NCBI RefSeq assembly: GCF_019049655.1
Contig: NZ_JAFMOX010000065.1
Span: 124,001-188,000, forward strand
From: Rahnella rivi
GTDB taxonomy: Bacteria > Pseudomonadota > Gammaproteobacteria > Enterobacterales > Enterobacteriaceae
DNA: 64,000 nt
Reading direction: 5' to 3'
The translations under genes and the position numbers were made by a program. Positions within the stretch are counted from its first letter, which is position 1, and every line of letters begins with the position of its first letter. The notes beneath the pieces are model-generated. The model was not told where the DNA came from. It saw nothing but the letters and a program-made list of their open reading frames with translations, and ran no database searches. Shown here piece by piece: positions 26,237-33,700 of the stretch.

Positions 26237-26791
26237 TTATTCCAGCAACATGTTAAGTATAAATATAACTGTAATGAGCAATAATGAACCCGCCAGACCG
26301 ACACCGAGAGCAAAGAGTCGTTTCTTCTTTTGCGTATTAATTCTTTTCTGATGACATTTTTCCGCAACAGCGTCAATCCACTGCTGGCTCAGTTCGTTCA
26401 CTTTCAGATGTGAATATTCACTTTCTTTCATCTGTTGAATAAGGGTGTCGAAGAAGCCCGTTTTTACCACCCGGTCACTGCCACTCAGGATCCGGTCATC
26501 GGTAATAATAAGAAAGTAGATTTCATCATCCGCCAGTGGCCCGCGGATATAATAAACCCCATCACCGAATTCATTCTTTACATAAATAGCAAAAGGTTCA
26601 AGATCTGAGAACTTCCTATCTGAATAACCTTTAAGCAGACCACCATTATTCGTGATATAAACTAACTGACTCTGTGTTTTGCGAAGTTTACTTAACCACT
26701 GTTGATAACTTTTACTGTTTGTAACAGTATCAACCGGTTCCCAGATAAGACCGGTTAAAAGATTATTATCGTGCAGATGCTTTATCATCAT
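26237..26791 (-). CDS. Pilus assembly protein with C-terminal membrane anchor (CofE-like; N-terminal half of PilO2 type)
   Basis: A 184-residue protein that is cytoplasmic for about 150 residues (actin-like/GspL-type topology) and ends in a membrane helix after KKKRLFALGVGLAGSLLLIT. Two adjacent ATGs (26789-26791 and 26786-26788) follow the secretin stop by 3 nt. The order and size fit CofE. Family assignment is from context, as no motif is decisive. Confidence 0.55.
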   Translation of the reverse strand: MMIKHLHDNNLLTGLIWEPVDTVTNSKSYQQWLSKLRKTQSQLVYITNNGGLLKGYSDRKFSDLEPFAIYVKNEFGDGVYYIRGPLADDEIYFLIITDDRILSGSDRVVKTGFFDTLIQQMKESEYSHLKVNELSQQWIDAVAEKCHQKRINTQKKKRLFALGVGLAGSLLLITVIFILNMLLE

Positions 26792-26794
26792 AAC

Positions 26795-27697
26795 TCACTT
26801 AGCCGACGTCGGAGCCCGATAATAATCAATCCCGACGACCGTGACCACGGTGACCGAGTCTTCAGAATTAGTGGCGTCCGCTCCCAACATCACGTAGCTA
26901 TGGCCATCATTCGATTCCTGGGCCTCGTATTTCCCAACCATCAGCATCGTGCCTGCAGAAACCATCGTGGTGTTGAACATTTCTGTTGTTGTCGTATTAG
27001 GCAGCTGAACTAAATCAAACGTATCGATGCCATTTAAATAGCGTTTGGTAAAACCACTGGTGACTTCGATGCGGCCATCATTTTGAACACGTGGCGTAAT
27101 AATGAAACTCGTCCCGGTGATGATCTCTGAGGTCTCAATGGAGGTATCTTCAGTCGACGTCAGATCGTTAGTGGTCAGCGTTCTGCCGGAGACATAATGC
27201 TGAGTTTGGGTCATATTCAACGGAATCGGTACACCATTGCGCGTGACAAATGAGCCACTCTGAATAACTTTATTACCCGTAATTTCATACAGCGCATTCA
27301 TCTGGGCACTCACATTCAGGGTGTGATCAGAGCCAGCATAGAAGTTACGGCCAAACGACATACCACCATCCATATTCGTCAGAATCTTATTGCTGTCGAT
27401 ATTGAACGTCGTCCCGCCCTCTTTATATTTCATGGTGGCGCCGGCACTCAACTGCTTCATTTTTGTTTTGTCTAAGGTATAGATTTTATACGTTACAACG
27501 AATTGTTTATTATTATCAGATTGATATTTCTTCAATACTTCGTTCAATGTATTGTATTCCGAAGGACGCCCTGCAAATGTTAATATTGAAGCATCCTTAA
27601 ATACTGTGTAAACACCGCTGGATACATATTTCTCAGCCATATCATCAATATCGTCCCAGTAGGATGACTCAAACTTTGTCTCACTTTTACCTTTCAA
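26795..27697 (-). CDS. Type IVb pilus secretin (CofD/PilN), C-terminal part, frameshifted
   Basis: This 300-residue frame encodes the outer-membrane ring domain of the secretin. It starts after a linker with SSYWDDIDDMAEKYVSSGVY, has the N3-like and beta-barrel regions (MSFGRNFYAGSDHTLNVSAQ), and ends with the conserved secretin signature near VTSGFTKRYLNG. It lies one frame away from the N-terminal part. The only possible start is TTG at 27695-27697, overlapping the upstream stop, and no signal peptide would be made. A single G added to the G4 tract at 27699-27702 would fuse the two parts into about 500 residues, the normal secretin size. Confidence 0.85.
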   Translation of the reverse strand: MKGKSETKFESSYWDDIDDMAEKYVSSGVYTVFKDASILTFAGRPSEYNTLNEVLKKYQSDNNKQFVVTYKIYTLDKTKMKQLSAGATMKYKEGGTTFNIDSNKILTNMDGGMSFGRNFYAGSDHTLNVSAQMNALYEITGNKVIQSGSFVTRNGVPIPLNMTQTQHYVSGRTLTTNDLTSTEDTSIETSEIITGTSFIITPRVQNDGRIEVTSGFTKRYLNGIDTFDLVQLPNTTTTEMFNTTMVSAGTMLMVGKYEAQESNDGHSYVMLGADATNSEDSVTVVTVVGIDYYRAPTSAK

Positions 27698-28287
27698 ACC
27701 CCACCTGATGTTGATGAGTTTCCTGAAAGATCGAGGCCGGATTCTGATATGGTGTCTTCACCATAAAAATCCATCTTGATAATATAAGAACCATAGAGGT
27801 CTAATTTAAGAACGTTATTATCATCAAGAACAGTATTTACATCATACAGTGCTGCGATATAACGCATAAACTCTTCAAAACTGCCGGAGAAATTCACGCT
27901 GCGAGTATCTTTTTTCGGGTCGCTTGTCTCATCCGTTTTGGCTGTACCCGTACCTGGCACTGAATAATTCAGACGAAAACTGATCCCTGTTTGCTCTGCA
28001 ACCGCATTCATCAGGGTATCCAGATCCATCTGTTCATAGGACTGGATACTTACGTGTTTAGCCAGTAACTCTTGAGTTTTAGGGTTGTAATTAACTTCTT
28101 TTCCCAGGAAAGCTGTATCAAACTTTTGATAAGGACGGGTCTTCACATCATCCGTAGTAGTGATTTTGTCGTCTTTATTCTCTGTTAATTTTGCCACATC
28201 ATATTTATCATCAATATTTGTACAGCCCTGAATTGAAAGCAGCAAGGTTAAAAAGATGAATTTATTCTTCACAAGATTATTTTGCAT
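27694..28287 (-). CDS. Type IVb pilus secretin (CofD/PilN), N-terminal lipoprotein part, frameshifted
   Basis: The first 197 residues of the secretin: a lipoprotein signal with lipobox LSIQGC, then the N0/STN-like domain (VSIQSYEQMDLDTLMNAVAE, GISFRLNYSVPG, and FSGSFEEFMRYIAALYDV). The frame ends in a Ser/Gly linker at TGA (27694-27696), just where related secretins run on into the ring domain. The ATG at 28285-28287 is chosen because it follows the upstream stop by 1 nt and gives a compact lipoprotein leader. The frame stays open to 28314. Confidence 0.85.
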   Translation of the reverse strand: MQNNLVKNKFIFLTLLLSIQGCTNIDDKYDVAKLTENKDDKITTTDDVKTRPYQKFDTAFLGKEVNYNPKTQELLAKHVSIQSYEQMDLDTLMNAVAEQTGISFRLNYSVPGTGTAKTDETSDPKKDTRSVNFSGSFEEFMRYIAALYDVNTVLDDNNVLKLDLYGSYIIKMDFYGEDTISESGLDLSGNSSTSGGV

Positions 28288-28288
28288 A

Positions 28289-28819
28289 TTATTGCTCATC
28301 AACCAGGAGTACATTATTTTTTTGATAAAACTTGATTACCAAACCATAATTTTCAGAAGCGAAAAGCTTACCTAATTCACCCAGCACTTCATCCTGAGTT
28401 TTACCGGTAAACGAAATCGTACTGTAGATAATATAATCTTTGGCACTGTTCCAGAGCATTTTATAGCCTGAATCCTTTGCCCATTCATTCAGCCCCTGAC
28501 TAAGAAGCATATTTTCATGAAGCACCAATACCCGTGCGGAAGCGGCTGCTGGTGTGCCCGAATTTAATGGCCCTGAGGCCATGGGCTGTACCGGAGTCAC
28601 CAGCGTTTTGGGAGCCTGCTGTGGTGTTTTATTATCAAATTCAGACGACGTTAAAATAGATCCATAAACCCCGTTGTCACCATTACCTCCGGATCCGCTA
28701 AAGGGATTATGTTTTTGTGCATCAGAACTTCCTTCTGCAAATACACCGCCAGAGACAAACAGCAGCATCAGAAAACAACAAAAGTTCCGTTGTTTCTTTT
28801 TCAAGTTCCCTTTGTTCAT
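28289..28819 (-). CDS. TcpQ/PilL-like pilus biogenesis protein (CofC position)
   Basis: A 176-residue exported protein with signal peptide (FCCFLMLLFVSGGVFA), a low-complexity middle, and a C-terminal TcpQ domain from about residue 95 (LVLHENMLLSQGLNEWAKDS, then KDYIIYSTISFTGKTQDEVL). TcpQ-type proteins interact with and stabilise the secretin. The gene lies directly upstream of the secretin gene and ends 1 nt before its ATG. Confidence 0.82.
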   Translation of the reverse strand: MNKGNLKKKQRNFCCFLMLLFVSGGVFAEGSSDAQKHNPFSGSGGNGDNGVYGSILTSSEFDNKTPQQAPKTLVTPVQPMASGPLNSGTPAAASARVLVLHENMLLSQGLNEWAKDSGYKMLWNSAKDYIIYSTISFTGKTQDEVLGELGKLFASENYGLVIKFYQKNNVLLVDEQ

Positions 28820-28882
28820 AATTCCCTCTGAATATCTAATTTCTGATATTAATGGACATGGCTAAGTACCATTTATCATTTT

Positions 28883-30505
28883 CTATTGCGGTATGGTGCT
28901 GCACCATGAAGTCAGCACGACCGAAACCGAGGTCGAGTTAATCAGATTAACTCCCAATCCAGTCGCGTTATCGTAAACAGCTGACGTTGAACTTACCGTC
29001 CAGTCAGTATCTTTACTGTTTAAATTCACCTGTAAAGCTACCCCGGCTAAACGGCCAACCGCACCAAGATGTGTTCGGTTTTGCGCAACATTCGCAAAAT
29101 CACTCTCTTGACTCTGATTATTGATGTCGAACCCGACATCCGCAGCCACAGAGGAAATAGCAGCTACCAGACGCGGATACATTTCTCTGCCTCCGGGAGC
29201 AACAGGGCATTTCTGGACATTGACCTTCATCGTGCCGGGTTCTGTGCTCACATTGCCGATGTAAGTGTTATCTTTTTTGCCATTAGTAAAATCGTTACCA
29301 AATGCCCGGTATTCGACAACAGGAATAGTCAGTAATTCAGGTTGGCCTTTGGCATCAAGGTTGCCGGTATTCTCGACGATAATATTGGCCATGAGTGTAC
29401 CGGTAACTGTTTGATTATTTTTTTCCGTGGTTAAACGCATCACCTGATCATCCTTATTGACCCCTTGCCCGTCAGCCACAGAGAGACAAGGCAAACTTTT
29501 GCTGCTTTTTGAATCCCAGCACAGCCCTGGTGTATGCGACGTACTGCCGGTACCGCTGTAAATAGAGAGTTTGTCAGCGTCTTCTGCCGCAATACAGGGG
29601 CCGGTCATCTGTGAATTAATATTCCAGCACTGTTTATCTACGCCAACCGAACCGTCAGATTTAGTATTCTTGCCGATGCCCATTTCAAAGCTAAATCTGA
29701 TCGCATACTCTTCATTTTTTGAATTCGTCAGATCGGCTGTATGGCTGACAACAGAGCCAAATTCAATCACACTGGTGGTATTATTTTGTTTAAGTAAAAT
29801 CACCTGCCATGACTTGTTTGAACTGCCTGTTGAACGCCGTAATAATGCGGCTTGCTTATAACTAATTTTATAGTGTGAAAGCGCCTGATCAAATGCAGGT
29901 TTTAATTTTTCGAAATGCAGCTCTTCACCCTTTGCATCAGGGATATATCTTACAACGAAATCCACCCGGTTAATGGCCAGGGGTTCTGTTGTGCTCCCAA
30001 CAAGGTCAATCCTATCGAATTGCATTTTCCCTTTTAAGGCTATATCAGGTAATTTGCAGAGAATATAATCATCATCAAAATTTCTTTTTACCTGACCATT
30101 TGTGGGGTCATTACCGCTCCCATCACATTTTTTATTTGTAAAATATTGTCGTTTTGAATCTTTACCACTCCAGGAAAGATAATCATCCGTCTGCATCTGA
30201 TCTAATAAATCGCTGTTTTTTACACGCTTATCAAAAACATCTGCATAAGCAGCTATCGCACCTTGCCCTCTAATATATAAAGGGTTTATTTCTGGCGTCG
30301 TGGAGTTGTCCAACGCTACCTCGTCTTCATTTACAAACTTGAGTAATCCGTACATCTCTTGTACAAGAGCATTTGCATTTATTTCATTCCTGAGTTCTTC
30401 TGCCTGTTTTTTCTTATAACTGGCTAACATCACTAACATCATTCCGATTAATGCTAAAACAATGATAACTTCCAAAAGTGAAAAACCTGAATTTCTCTTT
30501 TGCAC
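28883..30505 (-). CDS. Large minor pilin with type IV N-terminus (CofB/PilV-like)
   Basis: A 540-residue prepilin-like protein with a very short leader MQKRNSG, then FSLLEVIIVLALIGMMLVML (Glu at +5). This is followed by a long helix and a beta-rich body. Two similar disulfide-type loops occur at about residues 295 and 330: CWNINSQMTGPC and CWDSKSSKSLPC, both C-W-x(8-9)-P-C. Size and position second after the major pilin match CofB, the tip-located initiating pilin that also binds the secreted protein CofJ. It starts at GTG (30503-30505). No shufflon repeats are seen at its 3' end. Whether it has a lectin fold at the C-terminus cannot be told by eye. Confidence 0.82.
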   Translation of the reverse strand: MQKRNSGFSLLEVIIVLALIGMMLVMLASYKKKQAEELRNEINANALVQEMYGLLKFVNEDEVALDNSTTPEINPLYIRGQGAIAAYADVFDKRVKNSDLLDQMQTDDYLSWSGKDSKRQYFTNKKCDGSGNDPTNGQVKRNFDDDYILCKLPDIALKGKMQFDRIDLVGSTTEPLAINRVDFVVRYIPDAKGEELHFEKLKPAFDQALSHYKISYKQAALLRRSTGSSNKSWQVILLKQNNTTSVIEFGSVVSHTADLTNSKNEEYAIRFSFEMGIGKNTKSDGSVGVDKQCWNINSQMTGPCIAAEDADKLSIYSGTGSTSHTPGLCWDSKSSKSLPCLSVADGQGVNKDDQVMRLTTEKNNQTVTGTLMANIIVENTGNLDAKGQPELLTIPVVEYRAFGNDFTNGKKDNTYIGNVSTEPGTMKVNVQKCPVAPGGREMYPRLVAAISSVAADVGFDINNQSQESDFANVAQNRTHLGAVGRLAGVALQVNLNSKDTDWTVSSTSAVYDNATGLGVNLINSTSVSVVLTSWCSTIPQ

Positions 30506-30561
30506 GTGATCGCAGCCTTTTATTAAAAGCCCCCCCTGAATAGGAGAGGGCTAAAGTTAAA

Positions 30562-31290
30562 TTATTTACTGCCTAAGACAACGGCGTTGCTGCTATTAGC
30601 AGCACAAGTCTGGGATGCAGCGTCTGCAGAGATCTGAACCATACCTGTGGCCGGATCAAGACTACGTAAAACACCTTGCGGTGCACCTTTTGTACCAGTA
30701 ACTGTTACAGGTGCATCCAGAGCCGCAGGAACTGTTGGCAATGCACCTGCAGCGGCAATAGCCACCCCTACGTAGTCCCAAGAGTTACCAACCTGTAGCA
30801 GAAGACTACGACATTGTCCTTCGTCAAGCCCATTCACTGCCAAAATAAAGCCTTTAGTATCAGCAGCACCGGCAGCTGCAGTCAGTTTAGTACCCCGCAT
30901 ATAGAAATAATCGCCAGAGATGCCGTTCTTGATCTCAGGTTCGCTAACTTGACCGAGGTTTACTAAGACCGCAGCCATTGCACCAGTTGAACCTTTCTGG
31001 CCAGCAAGAGAAGATGGGACTAAACCGATGACTGTACCAGCAGCAGCTGGATACACACCTGCATCTTTATAAGCATTACCAGCAGCAACACGCACCGTGT
31101 TCGTATTATCCACCAAATCGGTAATGTCCTGGCTATCGAATGCACGCTGCGCAAGAATAACGACTGCAGCTGCCATTGTACCAATGATGCCCAGTACGAT
31201 AATGACTTCCAGTAAGCTCATACCGCGTTGCTTTTTAAGCTCAGCGTAACGGTTAGCCTTTGTCTTTAATTTATTAACAAAATTATTCAT
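30562..31290 (-). CDS. Major type IVb pilin (CofA/PilS-like)
   Basis: The prepilin has a 23-residue basic leader ending KKQRG, cleavage before MSLLEVIIVLGIIGTMAAAV, and mature Met+1 and Glu+5, all typical of type IVb pilins such as TcpA and CofA. The mature protein is about 219 residues and has two C-terminal-half Cys (in GQCRSL and SQTCAA) likely to form the D-region disulfide. It is unusually rich in Ala, Gly and Val. Three ATGs are possible (31302, 31293, 31290). The last has GGA at the best spacing. It is the first gene of the pilus operon. Confidence 0.9.
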   Translation of the reverse strand: MNNFVNKLKTKANRYAELKKQRGMSLLEVIIVLGIIGTMAAAVVILAQRAFDSQDITDLVDNTNTVRVAAGNAYKDAGVYPAAAGTVIGLVPSSLAGQKGSTGAMAAVLVNLGQVSEPEIKNGISGDYFYMRGTKLTAAAGAADTKGFILAVNGLDEGQCRSLLLQVGNSWDYVGVAIAAAGALPTVPAALDAPVTVTGTKGAPQGVLRSLDPATGMVQISADAASQTCAANSSNAVVLGSK

Positions 31291-31401
31291 CATATTTTCC
31301 ATAATATAAGAGATTATTTCTTTTCTCAGATTCGCTGAGTGAATTCTTTTGTGTAAATTCACAGAGAATACTGAGTTCTTGGGTTTACAACTTACTACAC
31401 T

Positions 31402-31433
31402 ACATAACACATATCAGCACTGATATTTTATGT
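31402..31433. promoter_or_regulatory. Palindrome upstream of the major pilin gene, candidate operator
   Basis: A perfect dyad ATATCAG-CA-CTGATAT (31411-31426) is flanked by imperfect outer arms ACATAA and TTATGT. It lies about 120 bp upstream of the pilin start within the AT-rich gap to the lipoprotein gene, which has no other gene. It could bind a dimeric regulator or form part of the leader RNA. Confidence 0.5.
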
Positions 31434-31562
31434 TATTCAACAGGACGTAGACCTATCCAAATAGAGTTCCACTGCGACACTGCCTTTGAATTAAACAAAT
31501 AATTCTGACATGTGTGATAGCAGTGAAATATATAAATCATGTATATTTAAAGCATCATTGCG

Positions 31563-31919
31563 TTAAATACTGTTCAATTCAACCGAACGTTTTTGCATGC
31601 TATGAAATACGGAGTTTTTTACTCTTGCGCAGACGAGTTGTAACTTTGCATCCAGTTCCAGGCTCAGGATTTCTTTGGCATCTTTATTGACATTGTTACC
31701 CTGTGATTTGTACGTTGCATAGTTTTTATTAATTTCTGCAAACTGTTTCGCATATAAATCATAGCCAATTGGGTCAAGATCCCCCAAGGCCTCAAATTCT
31801 TTCAAGCATGCTTTATTACTTGGGCCAGTCTGTTGTTGCACCGGCAGCACTTTGTTAGTGCATCCTGTTACAACAACCATTAGCAGTAATATAAAAGATG
31901 ATTTCCATATTATTCGCAT
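31563..31919 (-). CDS. Small lipoprotein at the start of the pilus cluster
   Basis: A 118-residue lipoprotein: signal WKSSFILLLMVVVTGC with lipobox VTGC, then a mostly helical domain (residues 35-118) with two further Cys. I do not recognise the family. The ATG follows AGGGA. It reads in the same direction as the pilus operon, 270 bp ahead of the pilin, and has the same low-GC composition. It is therefore probably part of the island, possibly a secretin pilot or pilus-associated lipoprotein, but this is inference from location. Confidence 0.7.
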   Translation of the reverse strand: MRIIWKSSFILLLMVVVTGCTNKVLPVQQQTGPSNKACLKEFEALGDLDPIGYDLYAKQFAEINKNYATYKSQGNNVNKDAKEILSLELDAKLQLVCARVKNSVFHSMQKRSVELNSI

Positions 31920-32535
31920 AGTAATCCCTAATAGAAAAAATACCTACTCCGCATAATAAACATGCAAAAATAAAATATAAGAATGCGCTGATTTGCAAGT
32001 CTGGGCATTCTATTCAATAAGAATTATCACCGCAACAATATTTTTATATTCTTTTAAATGATCTAAAAGATCGCACACATATAAAAATTAGATTAATTAG
32101 ATGATTTGTTTTTAAAAACACTTCTCTCAAATGGACTTAATTAATAACTAGATAACCGGTTGCTTGAAAAACTCATAACGTCATGAAAAAAAAAGAAAAA
32201 TAGTCCTAAATAAAAAATGCGCTCAGGGTGTCGGGGGAGTTAAAATATTTAAATTGACATGAAAAATAGAATTATCGACTCAAAGAGTTAAGTAAAAAAC
32301 AAGGCAACCTGCAAAAAATGGCATTCGAGAATTAAATAGAAAAATCATGAATCATCATTATTTACTATTTATTATTCCCTCGTTAATTACTGCTTATAAA
32401 GTAGCCTGTTACATGAAAGATTAATGATTCTCTGTTGTTTTTAAAAGTCACCACCTCATTTCGCAATGCAATGATAAGGCGCAGGTGTGCGTTTACGTGG
32501 CTTTGTTCGGGGAGACAGACGGATGAAAGGTGTTC
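31920..32535. other. AT-rich intergenic region between the pilus island and cysA
   Basis: About 600 bp of very AT-rich DNA with no convincing coding frame on either strand. The small frames here lack ribosome-binding sites and overlap the cysA end. It should hold the promoter of the lipoprotein gene and is a plausible H-NS-bound region and island boundary. I see no integrase, tRNA or direct repeat in it. Confidence 0.6.
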
Positions 32536-32584
32536 ACAAAAAAAGATATCGGGAACCTCAAAGCAGCCTGATGCTGCTTTGAGG
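32536..32584 (-). terminator. Terminator of the cysPUWA operon
   Basis: A perfect 12-bp stem CCTCAAAGCAGC/GCTGCTTTGAGG (32556-32584) with a 5-nt loop is followed, on the minus strand, 12 nt later by a seven-T run. It lies 22 bp after cysA and would stop transcription before the pilus island. Confidence 0.7.
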
Positions 32585-32605
32585 TGGGCTGTCGGGAATG
32601 TGTAT

Positions 32606-33700
32606 TCAGGCAGATTTCGCCAGTGCAACGGCTTGCAGCGGCTGATCGCCAGCATACAGGCGGCCATTCAGCCCGCCGACGTAGAAGCGGTCGCCACGCT
32701 CAGGGGCGTGGCTGCCATGCGTTTCAGAAAGCACAACAGCAAGCGGTTCATCATGCCAGCCCTCGGCCTGAACAATGAGTTGCCAGAAATGACCACGCGG
32801 GCTGACTTCCAGCACTTTTACCGGCAAAGGGCAACGTGCCGAACTTTGCGGCGTGATCTCCATTTCCCACGGGCGCAGGAATAAATCCACCGCGCCCTGA
32901 TGCAGTGGCGGGTTCTCCAGTGGCCAGTGATGTGCGCCGACATACAGCTGTGAGCCACGAATTTCGCCGCCGATTTTATTCACTTCACCCATGAATTCCA
33001 GCACGAATCGGGTCGCCGGTTCGCGCCAGATTTCCTGCGGTGCGCCCACCTGTTCGATATTCCCCTGGCTCATCACCACCACGCGGTCAGCGACTTCCAT
33101 CGCTTCTTCCTGATCGTGCGTCACGAACACGCTGGTGAATTTCAGTTCTTCATGCAACTGACGCAGCCAGCGGCGCAGCTCTTTACGCACCTGCGCATCC
33201 AGCGCCCCAAAAGGTTCATCCAGCAGCAGAATTTGTGGTTCCACCGCCAGCGCACGGGCCAGTGCAACACGCTGTTTCTGACCACCGGAAAGCTGAGCCG
33301 GATAGCGGTTTGCCAGATGGCCTAACTGCACCATTTCCAGCAATTTGGTGACTTTCTGTTTGATTGCCTCAGCGTTCGGACGCTCGCGGCGTGGCAGCAC
33401 CGTCAGGCCAAACGCAATGTTGTCGAACACGGTCATATGGCGGAACAGCGCGTAATGCTGGAACACGAATCCGACCTGACGATCGCGGGCGTGCAGCCGG
33501 GTTACGTCCTTACCGTGAAAGCTCATGTGCCCGGCGCTCTGGTTTTCCAGCCCGGCGATAATGCGCAGCAACGTGGTTTTTCCTGAGCCGGAAGGCCCGA
33601 GCAGCGCGACCATCTCTCCGGAAGCAATATCGAGCGAGATATCATTGAGCACTTTCGTGCGGCCAAAATATTTGTTGATACCGTTAATTTCAATGCTCAT
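32606..33700 (-). CDS. cysA: Sulfate/thiosulfate ABC transporter ATP-binding protein CysA
   Basis: The 364-residue ATPase that powers sulfate and thiosulfate import. Walker A GPSGSGKTTL, Q-loop, signature LSGGQKQRVALARAL and Walker B LLLDEPFGALD are present, followed by a C-terminal TOBE-like regulatory domain. The ATG at 33698-33700 is chosen for its strong GGGAGGAAA site and E. coli-like length, although the frame runs to 33718. It overlaps cysW by 11 nt. Confidence 0.97.
   Translation of the reverse strand: MSIEINGINKYFGRTKVLNDISLDIASGEMVALLGPSGSGKTTLLRIIAGLENQSAGHMSFHGKDVTRLHARDRQVGFVFQHYALFRHMTVFDNIAFGLTVLPRRERPNAEAIKQKVTKLLEMVQLGHLANRYPAQLSGGQKQRVALARALAVEPQILLLDEPFGALDAQVRKELRRWLRQLHEELKFTSVFVTHDQEEAMEVADRVVVMSQGNIEQVGAPQEIWREPATRFVLEFMGEVNKIGGEIRGSQLYVGAHHWPLENPPLHQGAVDLFLRPWEMEITPQSSARCPLPVKVLEVSPRGHFWQLIVQAEGWHDEPLAVVLSETHGSHAPERGDRFYVGGLNGRLYAGDQPLQAVALAKSA

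Noticed and set aside
27690..27705. Programmed -1 ribosomal frameshift in the secretin gene
   Set aside because: The zero-frame codons GGT GGG GTT TGA do not form an X-XXY-YYZ slippery heptamer, re-pairing one base back would be poor, and I see no strong downstream stem. A mutation or sequencing error is simpler.
28883..29400. Shufflon at the 3' end of the PilV-like minor pilin gene
   Set aside because: No inverted 19-bp recombination repeats, no alternative C-terminal segments and no recombinase gene are visible.
32383..32884. Small open frames on both strands at the cysA 3' end and adjoining AT-rich gap
   Set aside because: They overlap cysA in other frames or the terminator stem and show no family features.
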